NCBI GenBank assembly: GCA_035048495.1
Contig: CM068542.1
Location: 39,647,109-39,711,108, forward strand
DNA: 64,000 bases
Direction: 5' to 3'
Source of the DNA: Euptelea pleiosperma
Lineage: Eukaryota > Streptophyta > Magnoliopsida > Ranunculales > Eupteleaceae
A model generated the notes under the pieces. The model was not told the origin of the DNA and searched no databases. It saw only the letters and a program-made list of their open reading frames with translations. A program made the translations under genes and the position numbers. This document shows positions 11,590-24,300 of the stretch, in pieces. Position 1 is the first letter of the stretch. Each line of letters opens with the position of its first letter.

Positions 11590-12235
11590 TGCCACCTGGA
11601 TCATTATTTCGGGTCCACTTACCTTATGGATGTTTGGTCCACTTCTTGGTGTACATACACACGAAAATCAGCTTGATTGGTAACTTCTATCAGTTAGATC
11701 TTACAATCCGAAAAGAAATACTAAATCCAATGGTTATAAATCACCTTACCAAAATGCTCAGATCCCACGGGTATAAATCATTGTACTTAAAACTGTTTTC
11801 TTACACCTAGACGAAGAAAGAGGTGGACCAAACATCCACAAGGTCAGTACCGGGAAAGGAGAGTATGTACTAGTTTGTGGATCATTTTTCCCTCTGGAGC
11901 TGTCGAGTGCTGAAAAAGTACCACCTGGCACACTCTTCGGGCCCACTTACTCATAATGATTGGTCACTACTTGATGGACCTACTCGTAAAAACCAGCCTG
12001 ATTGATGATCTCAAATCCAACGGCCATAAATCATCCCATGAAAAAGCGCTCAAATTCAAAGCTAGTGATCATCAATTAAGCTGATTTTGATTTTTGGTGT
12101 GTATGTCCATGAAGTGGTGGTCAATCTTTCATGGTTCAGTGGGCCCAAAAGAGTGTGCCATATGGCAGTTCTCATGCGCTCTACAGGGAAAATGTTCCTA
12201 AGACCCCGAAAGCGTACTCTACGTGGCATTTTGGA
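11590..12235. repeat. Two D-family foldback MITE relics
   Basis: Two partly overlapping or abutting arms-and-centre units (about 11590-11945 and 11930-12235). They carry the family segments ATGGATGTTTGGTCCAC, AATCAGCTTGATTGG, CCAACGGCCATAAATC and AAGCTGATTTTGATTTTTGG. They lie just upstream of the TraB gene and may include part of its promoter. Confidence 0.45.
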
Positions 12236-12368
12236 ATGGGTCCTCGGGCTCCAACAAGGACTTCGCGCGCAGGTTTCGTTTTGCCAGTGAACACGGCCTA
12301 CAGAGAGCTCAGATTTGGTGAGACGACACACTCAAATTTCAGTCTCAGACGGTCGAAAGCAAAAGAAA

Positions 12369-15300
12369 ATGTCCGCCATTTTCAGTCGCTTTTGTGTTTA
12401 TGCAAGAAATTTCACCGCGCAGAGAGCAGGTACTTCTCCGTTGCATTTCCGCCAGTTTTTCCTTCAACATCGGAAGTGGTGCCATGGCCTCCCTGGAATC
12501 CCAAACGACGACACAGTCGTTCGTCTCACAAACACCACTCTCGGTTCGGACCTCTATCTCGTAGGAACTTGTCATACTTCCGAGGACAGTGCCGAAACCG
12601 TCAGGAAGGTAATTACTTCTTTTCTATGTTTTTTTTTAATATTCAAATTCTGCTTTAATCACGCTAGTAATCACCAGAAACTGGAGAATCGCTAGGGTTA
12701 TGGTTTAGGGTTTAATTTTGCTTCTGTTATTTGTTCCTGTTGGTGATTTTTTTTGGGTTTCTTGATTTTGAATTAGCTTTAGTTCGTTTATATGTATTGG
12801 CAAATGGTAATCTGGTTTGTCAACACAGACTTCATACCCTTTTAAGATGGGGTTTCCTTGTCCATGTCGCACCCATACCCCAGAAAATTCTTAGCCTCCT
12901 TGCTCAGGGGTTTCCCTCTGTATGACACTGATACTAATATGAAAAATAACAAAATAAAAAGACTCTCTAACTAAAATAATATTATTGATATGACCACTTC
13001 AAGGGGGACAAGCTCCTTACAAGGCCTCTTCAAGGGGCCAAACCTCTTTTAGAACTCACATAATTTCTTCTTCCTTTCTCTCTAACCAAACTATCTTCTT
13101 TATAATATTTTTTCTAGCACTCACAGGGACACCCATATCAGTCAAATCCTAATCAAACTTTAATCAAGTCTAATTGATTTTATTCATATCTAATCTAATT
13201 CCAACCTTACTTTCTAAATAAGTCTTTTTTTCCAAAACTGAGACCCACGAACATCTCCGAACACATAAAAGCCATTGAAGGTTCACGATCCTATTGCACC
13301 ATCCTCCAGCATTATTCCTAGCCAAACAAGATAACAATGATCCTTAGTGCACCCGTAACACTAAAATAAGCCACCTAGTCAACTATTCCCCACCGAGAAC
13401 AAGTATACATGACGTCACCCCTAAACCTTGGTTTAACGTGCGACACAATGCTAAAGGTTCAGCCACCACGTGCTGAGCACCCAAAATAGGCACACTGAGT
13501 ACATTGTCTTTTCCTGGCCACATGATAGATCCATTCTTCAATACTGGTCCCTAACTTCGCACATACGTAACCTTTAGGATAAAGACTGAAAAAGGAGCTA
13601 ACAGAGAATAATCCTTTAGGATCCCACCTCCATACCCTCTCATCTGGATCTGTGGTCGACAACGGAGCTTCTCCGACTTTAGATAAAAGAGACCCAACCC
13701 TCTCCACCGCCCAATCATAAAGATTTCTTCTGAAACCCAAATTCCAAGCTACCTCCTCTTCCGACCTCGCCACACTGTCCTGAATCTTGGCTCCTTTATG
13801 ATCTGATAGGTGGTCTAGTAAAGGAAAAGTATTTTTGCAACGATTTGTCTCCACACCAGCTGTCCTCCCATAACCGAACCTTGTCGCTTGTCGCCTCTCC
13901 CTACACTGAATTGAATCCTCATCCTGAAGCGCTCTCGAATCCTCAAGATTCCTTTCCACAGGCTATAACCATAGGAAAGTAACACAGGTAAGCTACCCCT
14001 CTCATCCTACATCTCCTCAAACTATCTTCTTCCTCCCCAAACTTCCATAGCTATTTCCCAAGAAGCGTCACATTCATATCTCGGAAATGACAAAAACCCA
14101 AACCACCTTCCTCTTTAATCTGGCATATACTATCCCACTCCACCAAATGGAACTTATGCTCATCATGCTTTCCTTCCCACAAAAAGTCTCTTATCAACTT
14201 CTCCAGATCCCGCGCCACACTAGCCGGAATAGTGAACAAGGACAAGAAATGAATTGGAAGGCTAGAAAGAGTACTCTTGATAATACCCTTTGAATATGCT
14301 CTACCATAATACTCACCACCTCTGTCAGTCCTCATAACCTTGATATTTCTATCAAGCTCCTTCTTAACTTTTGCTTTGTAGATCTTGAACATGTCGAGAG
14401 CCTTAGACTTTGGTGGATGAAAATCATGAGATACACATAAACATATCGAGTGAAATCATTTATAAAGATAATAAAATACCTTTGATTACCTTTAGTAGGG
14501 GTAGGAAACGGACCACAAATGTCTATATGAATAATTTCTAAAACCCAAAAACTTCTTATTGCACTTTCTTCCTTTGCTCAGTTAACTTCCCTTTAACACC
14601 ATCTACACACATATGGAAGTCACTAGATCTATAGGATTTAAAATGTCTTCTTTGACTAGTCTTTCAACCGTCTCCCTAGACAACATAGAAGATATTTTAT
14701 TCAAAAGAGGTCTTTTGGCAGAAATTTCGACCGAGTTATCAACAGACATGCACAAAAGAGAACTAGCAAAAGTAGGATCCAAGCATAATCTATATAAGCC
14801 ATCAACCATAAAACCACTACCAACTAAATTCGAATCAAAATATAATGTAAATGTACCACCACCAAAATAGAAATTGTATACCATCGAGTCCAATCTGGAA
14901 ACATAAATCAAATTCGATATAATAGATGACACAAAACAAGTATTTGGTAGATCGAAAATGTAACCATAGTCTAAAATTAATTGAAATGTCCTAATTGCCT
15001 TGAATTTTGCTTGTTTCGTGTTGCCCATGTAGAGAAATTGCTCCTTACTATTAACCCTCTGTTGGTTTAGGGACCCTGCAGAGAGTTTGCGATATTAATA
15101 GTAGCTCCATTATCAATCCACCAAGGGTCGGTGGGTGCATCTACCAGAATAGCCTCTAAGCAAACTAAGGAGAAGTCTCTACCTTGCTTCTTTGCCCATT
15201 CCATATAACGATAACGGTTCTTCTTAAGGTGCCCCTTCTTAAAAAAAAGTGTTCGATATCCTCAGTCTTTGGTATGTGTCCTTTCTGATATGATCATTAC

Positions 15301-18300
15301 CTGCTGGCTAAGGTGGAACTGTTGACTTTCCTTGTTCGGACTTTTACTGACCCGGAGTGAACTTCCTGTTCCCAGTCTTTTTAAACTTTCTCTTCTTTGA
15401 ACCCTGTATAGCCGTATGAGTATACTCTGCCTTTCCCTATTTCAACCTTTCTTCCTCTTTCACACAATGCGCAATAAGTTCATTAACTTTCCATTTTTTG
15501 TCCTAGGAGCTATAATCCAATTAAAAGGTTTCATACGGTCTAGGCAGAGAACTAACAGCCACATGAACCAAGTAATCATATTTAAGTAGTATGTCTAGAT
15601 TTTGAAGCTGATATACAATGTCAGCCATCTTTAGAATGTGCTCTCGCACATTACCTTGTCGATAAAATCGCATGACTGATCAAAGTACTAACCATATATA
15701 GCTTTGATCAAACCTAGAAATTGGGTCTTAATGGCATCTGGGAGTTCCTTTGTTGAGTTTGTCTTAGGAAGACCAACCCGTACAGACTCTAAGATAGTAA
15801 GATCGAGTGTCTAATGATCATTTGACTTATCCTATACGCCTTTTTCCTACTTTTGATATCTAATCACAATACCTCTATGGAATCATCAATAGGTTTCTCA
15901 GGTTCTGGCTCTCTAAGAACAAAATCATAATCTAGGTAGCCGAGAACAATTTCCATATGAGATGCCCACCTACACCTAGTATAAATTAAGCTATTCAAAG
16001 ACTTACTGTGTTCAATTGACATTGAATGGTTGCAGCATCCATAATTATTGATAATATACAAGACGAGTTGAGCATAGTGAGGATGCGCAACACTATAGCC
16101 TCACGAAGTTCTTTTATGCTCGTAAATAGAGTTCTTGACCACTCATGCCACGTGAACTATTTTCGTGATGTAATACTTCAATAATGTAGCCGCCTCATGC
16201 AAATTAGTACAACAAAACATATCGAACTCGATCAATGGGGTTCTTGCCAAATTCTCCAGAGTATATATAATATGCCTAAAAGGTCCTATAGATCAAATAC
16301 TTTAGCAGTGCATCACTATCTCCTTTGGGCCGAGATTATGCTAAAACCTCCCATGTGTGAAAATAAATGTGTGACAAGACTAGCCGGCGAAGACGCTAAA
16401 CGAATTGACTCTTCTACTCCTTTGGGTCGTATAAATATCTTCCTTCGTTCGCTCTTGCTAACCATCTTGTCCCATTCAAAATTGTCATGAATACATGGCT
16501 TTTCTTTGGCTAACCACTACCAACGACAGTCAAACGCATAAATGCAACCTGAATCATGTAGATCCCCTAATCTGATTTCCCAAACACTTTCATAAGGCGC
16601 GGTTACTTTGGTAACTGCACGCCTCATCCAATGTTTGAGTTTTCAGATATGTTGCATGCGGTTTGCTTATACCCCAAAGCGACACCCATGATAATTTGGA
16701 TCTTATGCAACAATATACAATAATAGGCAGCATATAAGCACCCATCAATATAAATAATCATGCAATTCAATAAGTTGTTTAACCACTATCAGGTCATCCA
16801 AGTTATGGACTCATAAGAAGTCCAACTTGGACCGAACTTAATATTGCCACCCATTTGGAAATTAATCAAAGTGTAAGGTGCACCAATATTTTACTGGTTC
16901 AGTCCAGATCAATGTACTAAATCCTAAGCCATGTACAAACGTTAGGATTGGCCCAATTGATCGATCAATCTTAAACCAACCCAAAGTGTAGTATGCCATG
17001 TTGCTATGAATGGTTAAATCCACGTGTTGGCTGGTCTGGAAGCACTTGTCAACACGTTCATCTCACATGTTATGTTGACCATATAGTAAATAATAATAGT
17101 TTATAACCCATGTATAAAAGTTCCATAATTAGAAAACTCTCCAAAGAAACTCAAAAATACGATGGTCATGGGTTCAATTCTCATAATTAATATACATAAA
17201 ATAATCATAATACTTATTTGAGACGAGAAACTGTTAAGACCTATTAAAAATGAATAATAACCACTATTAATAGGTCAAGCTAAAACTGGTATTCATGAAT
17301 CATGGTATATAACAAGCTTGGGAAGCCATGTGTTGGATAAACCTGTATCTATATATCATAGATACACTACAAAAACCTCAGAAAGCAGACAATTCGTATA
17401 TATCCACAAATACCACAATAAGCATGTTGTTAGCAATATAAAACTTGATAAAAAGTACCCGTTGACATGATGTATCCGTTGATCAAAAGGTGCCGTTCCT
17501 TGATCTACACTTATAAATACAATAGCAACAAAGTTTAGGGAAGAAGGGTGGTCTTCTTCTCTATCCTTTACTCAATACAATGGGCTGTTGATGAGCAAGT
17601 TCGAATAGGGACCAGCCCTCTCTATGGTATTTATAATTCTCTAAATCCTACGCATCAAAGAGTTAGAGAATTGGTCCTGCACTTCAAACGGATGCGGTTA
17701 TGCCAATATTACTGCATGTGGTTACCGAATGCAAGGCTATAATTTTTGATTGCCATAAACGCCTTAATTAACCCAAAGCTTCATGTTAGATCAACTCCCT
17801 CTAGTCCTTGATTGCATAAAAAAAATCGAGAAACTTGATCCACTGGAACAAATCTTCCATCTCATCCGCATTTACAGTGATGCAAATAATTTTTTTCTGG
17901 CGCTGGCGCATGAGTTAATATGAAGTTTGGCAGTCTTTTTTCAGGGCATAAATATTCTCCTAGTGAAAATAATTAGCAGAGCAATTTCTCCGTTATTATT
18001 TAGTAGGACTGTCATATGGCCGGTATCATCGGTGGTTAATCATTATCATTTCTATAGGTAGTGGCCGCTTTACTTGATCCGTTATTCTATTACTTTTGGG
18101 TAATGTCATAATCCATAATGATACTTTTTACGTACTATTTTTTTTGCTAACATAATCCTTATTTTGCATTGTAGGTAATTAATTTGGTAAAGCCTGATAT
18201 AGTTGCGGTAGGTCTCATACTATCTTTCCCTATAAATCAAGAATTATGGTTGACACACCTTTTTTGATACACTAAATAACACATGATCTTGGGGCTCACA

Positions 18301-21300
18301 TGGACGTAATTGAAGGGCTGATTTTTTGCCTCACCAAAAATCAGTCCTTTCTGAAACTTATAACCCTATCGAATGTGGAGTTCCAAGTGTATTGTGAAAT
18401 GGATGGTCCAGAATTTTTTGTAATCCACTTTCATAAGGCTAGAAATGTTGAAATGGGCTGATTTTTTGTGAGGATGATCTCCATGTTGGCTCCACAATCC
18501 TGTGTCAACCTATATATAGTCAAGGACATTGCACATAAATTAAGTATTTTTCATGTATGACATATCTTATAGTTTGGATTAAACCATGACCTTGGCTTTA
18601 TTGGTTTCTCTAATACAAGTTGCTTAACCAAGACACCATTGATGTAGTAGTCTCCCAAGTTCCAGTGAGTCTACATTAGGCAGTTAGCTGATGTGGAAAT
18701 TTAGTTTAGAACTCCTTTGAGAGGCATAGTCCATTTCCTCCAGCCCGGGCAGTTCTAACTGTGGGCACAATAAGCCGGGCTTGTCGATTAGTGCCTCGGG
18801 GTTCGTGCACCCAAATCGAAGTACCATGATCAACATAAAATACACAATATAAGAATAGGGAGAGAAAGAGAGAGAAACATAGATATTTCGTGGTCCGTCA
18901 CCAAGGTTGGTGATTACATATATAGGTTTGGAGAGCCGATTCCACTATGATATCTTCTAGTACACGCATTTCCCCCTGTACCCCCTTCTACTACCATCTT
19001 TTCCGGTATAATGTTTTCACAGGCTAATGGGGGTGTTATTTATAGAAGTTACAACAATAGAGTTCTACCAAGTATAGAGGTCTATAACAATAGAAAGTAT
19101 TAGATGTCGTGTCCTTCAAGGCTTTCTCTCCTTCACCAGTAGTTGTCTTATCTAATTAGGATTTTGGCTAAAATTGTAGTTGACTTTGTTTCTCCTTCCT
19201 GGATATGCATCTGTTAGTTTCCTTCTCCTGATAGGACTGTATTTCTGGATCTGTTTCCAAGTTTAGGTTGAATTGTCAAAATCCGGTATAGTTCTCCTCA
19301 ATTTGTGTGGTGTTCGGTTTCTGAGTTTCGATATGTCTCTCCTTGTCTGAAATGGACTTTAAAGGAAAAAATGGTTTTGTCTTTTACTCGGCGAGCTAAG
19401 CTAGGTTGGCCAGGCATCTCAAATCAGGTCGGCTTGTCAACTCGGTCAGGTCGGCATGTCAACTCGGTCAGGTCGGCAATTAAAGATTGGTCCGTTTTAA
19501 GACGAGTCTGTCTATTAGTCAGTGATGTTGGATCTTAGTTGTGCCTATTGGATTGCCTGGGATATAAATCTAGGTCGGACCTCCTTAAGTCTGTTTTTCT
19601 TCTGTTTTCATGCCTTTTATTAAATGAGAATTGACATGTGGATGGTAAGGATGGTTTCACAACAATATGCACTCACCAGTGACCCCTCTCGGTATATTGA
19701 CTGATTTTCAACTGACATGCCCAGAAGAAACAAATCTCATGGCTCGGGTCAGTGACTTGGACAGGTCGGCTTGCAGTAGCTCTTCTTCTTCCAGTGTTCC
19801 TCTTGATCATGAAGGCCCTTCCATTCGTTCAACCATTATTATAGGATTCTTGCTCATGCTAGCATGGATAACAACTTTGATTCATTGGAACTTGATCTGG
19901 GAGGAGGAAGATGTTATTAGGGAAGTTAATCTTCCTAAGGATGCGACTGACTTTGTCAGGGCGGTTGTTTATCTTAAGCTTACTACTCCTCAATTGAGGA
20001 AGAGGAAGGCTGTGGCAGAAGGCTTCGTTGAGGAGGCTCACCCTTTTACTTGCCAGAGAAAGAGGAAAGGTGTGGGCCGTGTGGTTGCGTTTGTGAACCA
20101 TGTGAGGAGGAAGGTCTTGAAGCCTGACTTCCCTATCGACAATGGTAAGCAAATCTGTGAGGATGACTCTGGGTTCAATTTTGCCAGGACCAGTCAACTG
20201 ATTCTATGCAACACCAACCTTCCACTTGTTGGGCTTGACAAGTATACCCTAGAGGATTTGAAGATTCTAGCTACAATAAGATTTGATGGTTGCCAAGTAA
20301 GATAAATTCCTAGTGCATTATCCTAGCTTTTGAACTAAGTTATCTCGAATGGTGGCTTTCAATGATTGAAAAACAAAAAAACTGGTTACTTTTAAGTTGC
20401 TTAAATATATTGTTCGAGTTAATTAATTTATGCTTTTGCACTAAAGGAGACAAGTGATATTGAATGTCCTTTCGTGGTGATGGAGTATGTCTTCTATAAT
20501 TTTGTGTACTTAAGTGTGTGCCGTCAGTGTTTTCATTAAGTATTTCAGCATTTAAAATTAAAGGTATATTGAATATCATAGCCTATCCAATTAAGTGCAG
20601 GTGGAGCTGTGCCGGAGACGTGCCATTACACTGAAGAACTGGAAATATGAAAATGATCACTTATATAGGATATTTATCAGTTCAATGAGAAATCCTGGTG
20701 GACTACTCATGAAGATTGGTATGTTTCTTCTTAGGTTATGGTATCGTCAATTGCGGGCACGTGGTACCTTTCCAGGCAAGGAGTTCAAGGTGATTGTTGT
20801 TGAATAAAAATGGCTAATCATATGAAGAATGAGTTTGTTTTTTTGGGTTGCTTTTAGATTTTCCTTATGTCACACTCCCTGCTACACCACTAAAACACTA
20901 GATTTAGTTGTCGTGATAATGAGCGCTAGATAATAAGTCCCATATGTTTGCCTGCTACTTATATAGGTTTTCAAGTAAAGATTTTATTGATTAACAAGTA
21001 TTGAGGAAATAATTCCACTTCTCTCTTCGCTAGTATTTCAGTACTTTACTTCGGATTCTTTTCTGTTTGGAAGTTTGACTCAAAATATTTCATTTAATTG
21101 TACGTTGTTTAGCTTTTCCTAATGTACAACTTGGTTAGACTGATTTCCATTTATTTATTTTTATTTTTTAATAAAATGTTATGGGGAAAAGTTTTTCCCC
21201 ACTCGATAATGAGGACAAATCACCTAGGGCGATTTTGAGGACTTTCCTATGTAAGAGATTGAGATGTGTGTAGTGTTTCGATTACCCTAGGTGATGTGTC

Positions 21301-24300
21301 CTCACTATAGGGTGAGTACAATTTTTCATTTTCATTTTTTTGTTTTGTTTTTCCGAACTCGTGAGGAAACCCTATCAAAAAATTATTTATAAAATATTTT
21401 AAAGTTATGATAAATAATTAAATATTCCTAAATGGGACATGTAATGGGAAATCCATTACATATAAAGCGAAAATGAACTCTAATGAGTTAATTACCTATG
21501 ATCTTATTTTTTTAACTAAAAATTATTTTTTAATTAAAATACAAAATAGCTTCAATAAATTAGAAAAATTTACGAAACCCTTCGGGCAACAAATGCATGC
21601 ATCAAGCCATCAACGATATATTCTAGATTCGTAACTATTATATATGATCTTTTATGATGTAAATTATTAATAAACATGATTATTTAGAATACTAAATATG
21701 TAAATAAAAATATAGAACAACTATATGTTTGCTATTTGCATTGAACTTAATCTTGATATTTAATTTCCCTGCCTCTCAGTTTTCCAGATACCTGCATCAG
21801 TATGTATTAAACAATTTTTTTTACTCGTAATGGTTTATTGTTGTATTATAAAGAGTTATGAGTGTGATTTCATGTTTGCTTTATCATGTCTTTAAATATC
21901 AGTGTGTTTTTCCTACATTTTCTTGAAGTTTCTATAATGTTCCCATAGTGTTTTTTGAATCTTTTACATTGTTTCTGTAGACTTATTTAAACTTCCACAA
22001 ATTTATTCTGATTTTCAAAGGACCGAAGTTTACCCCGAAACTGAAGTTTAGAACCTTGCATGTGTGAGAGTCTGAGAATTAAACTTACAGTCTTACACAT
22101 ATCAATAGTCATGTAAATCTATATGAATAAATACATACGTGAAAATGCAAAAGTGAAATCTAGAAATTTGCCCTAAAATATTTCCCACATTATTCAGAGT
22201 TTAGTTATTTTTTCACTTTTTAATTAAACTTTTGATTAAAAATGAACCCAAGGATATGCTAGATCTAGTTGTGATCATCCTCTTGGCATTCATGACATGT
22301 TGGACATTATTGAAATTTATACTCCAGCTTGAGGGTAGGAGATCAGTCATTTCATGGATTAATTTATTGATTTTTTTTATCAACCATTCCTAATGACAAA
22401 CTTGTAAGCTGAACTGGAGTTATGTTAAGTGAATTTGAACAAAGGGGGACAGTGCTCTTATTCCCTCCTCTGTCTTTCTTCCTTTCCCCCCATCTCTTTC
22501 TTCTCATTCAACCTACAACTATTATTTAGAAGCTTAATAAAGCTTGATCACGAAGTAGCAGCAAATTATGATAAAAGGAAAGGGAATATGGTTCAATGCT
22601 TTGATTACCATGTACAAGAACGGAGAAACAAAAAAAAAAAAAGCAAGAAAATGTAGGAGAAATTTGTTCATTAGTTGTGTTAATATTTTTCTATAAAAAA
22701 AGATGGTGCAGGAGAAAATTAGGGAATGGGTTTACTAGTCTTCTAACTAGGGATCAATTGAAGTGATATAGCACATATAAGAACACAATGATGTCCTTAC
22801 TACATTAAGCTATTATATGTAGTCTTTCCCATGAATTATACTGTAGGGCCACATTGAACCTTTGGGTTCTGGTGAAATTAGTATGATTCACAAGCATTAA
22901 GCTGTGAATCTTGTTATGCAAGCTTGGTATGAAAGAGCATCAAAGTTCTATGTTTTTTCAACTATCTGTTCTCAGTCTAGAATGTTACTTCTTTTGTAGA
23001 TGAGGTTTCTAGGGCTCCTTATCAGAGTATATGTTGTTTTATGTTACTAAACAGGTTCAGAAATTGATTGCTGAGACTATATTATTGTGACATCTTACAC
23101 CTAAAATCCCTTCATATCAGAGATCTTGTCACGAGGAAATAATTTCTATCATTTTTTTGCTTCTTATGCGTGATCTTTGTATGCGTTTGTTTTTCTTCAC
23201 TCCTTAAATGATAGTGCAGGTTGCCATGGAGGAATCTGAAAGATTGAAAGCCAAACTTTTTGTTATTGATGAAGACATAGGAGTAATTATATTTTCCTTC
23301 TTTGCTTCCTTTTATTGTGTACTTCATTTTTCCAAAACATGATTTATGTTCAAATTTTGTTATTTGGCAGGTTCTGTGTCTCAAATTATCTAAGTTATCA
23401 TATACTGGTTTATTTAGAGAACTATTTCGTGTTCGGGACCAATTGGAGGAGATACAACAAATGTATAGTCATACCCAGATAAAGTATACCAGGGCATCTG
23501 CACGTGAATATGTTGATGTTCTGAGGAAAATATCTCCACAACTTGTAAGTCTTGGTGGTTTGACTCTTGTCTATTCTTATTTAGAAAACTTCTTTTCTGC
23601 CTTCCTTGTGCGAACTTATTGCTGATAGCCTGGTCCTTTATTTGTATGGTTTGCCTTAAGGAAGCTTTGCTCATTGCATTCCCTTTTATCTGAGTAGGTG
23701 CTGCTCTACATAAGACCTTGCTATTTAGGAACTATAAGTGGCAAGCTGTTAATCCCTTGATTTACCTCTGAATTAGGTCTTTTCTATTCCTGAACGGATA
23801 ACAGCATAAAATTAGGGCGAAACTGAAGCAATCAAAACAAGAGTAAAACCTTAGGCTGATCAACCACATCATGATGGGCAGTGTCTAACTGTCTATGAAC
23901 AGTATCCAGCATAGTATCAGGCTGTAATAGTAGTGTTTAGTTATAGAGAAGAAGTGCAACTAGAAGAAGAAGAAGAAAACTAGGGTTTAGAACGCCGAGC
24001 AAAGCCAATTAAGGTTGGCCACACTACACTATAAGGAGAACTCTCTCTATTTAGTAAATTCTGTAAAAAATAACATAAGACTATCTTAGGGTTGGTCACC
24101 CATCCTTACATAGAGATCCTTATAATAAAATTGATGAAAAGACTGCTATTCCCCTACTTTAAGTAATCGCAATCCACCTATGACTTCAAGTTAGAAATTG
24201 TATGCATAAACTGAAATTTATAAAAACTATATGGTAATGTCCACCAGGCTTGGCTGAGGTCTACTCCTCCAATACTTTGACTTTGACTAGAAACCCCAAT

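Noticed and set aside
12131..12658. 175-codon open frame overlapping the start of the TraB gene, and a second ATG at 12483
   Set aside because: Both are in a different reading frame from the LVGTCH motif. The frame from 12369 is the one that joins exon 2 in phase and matches the family.
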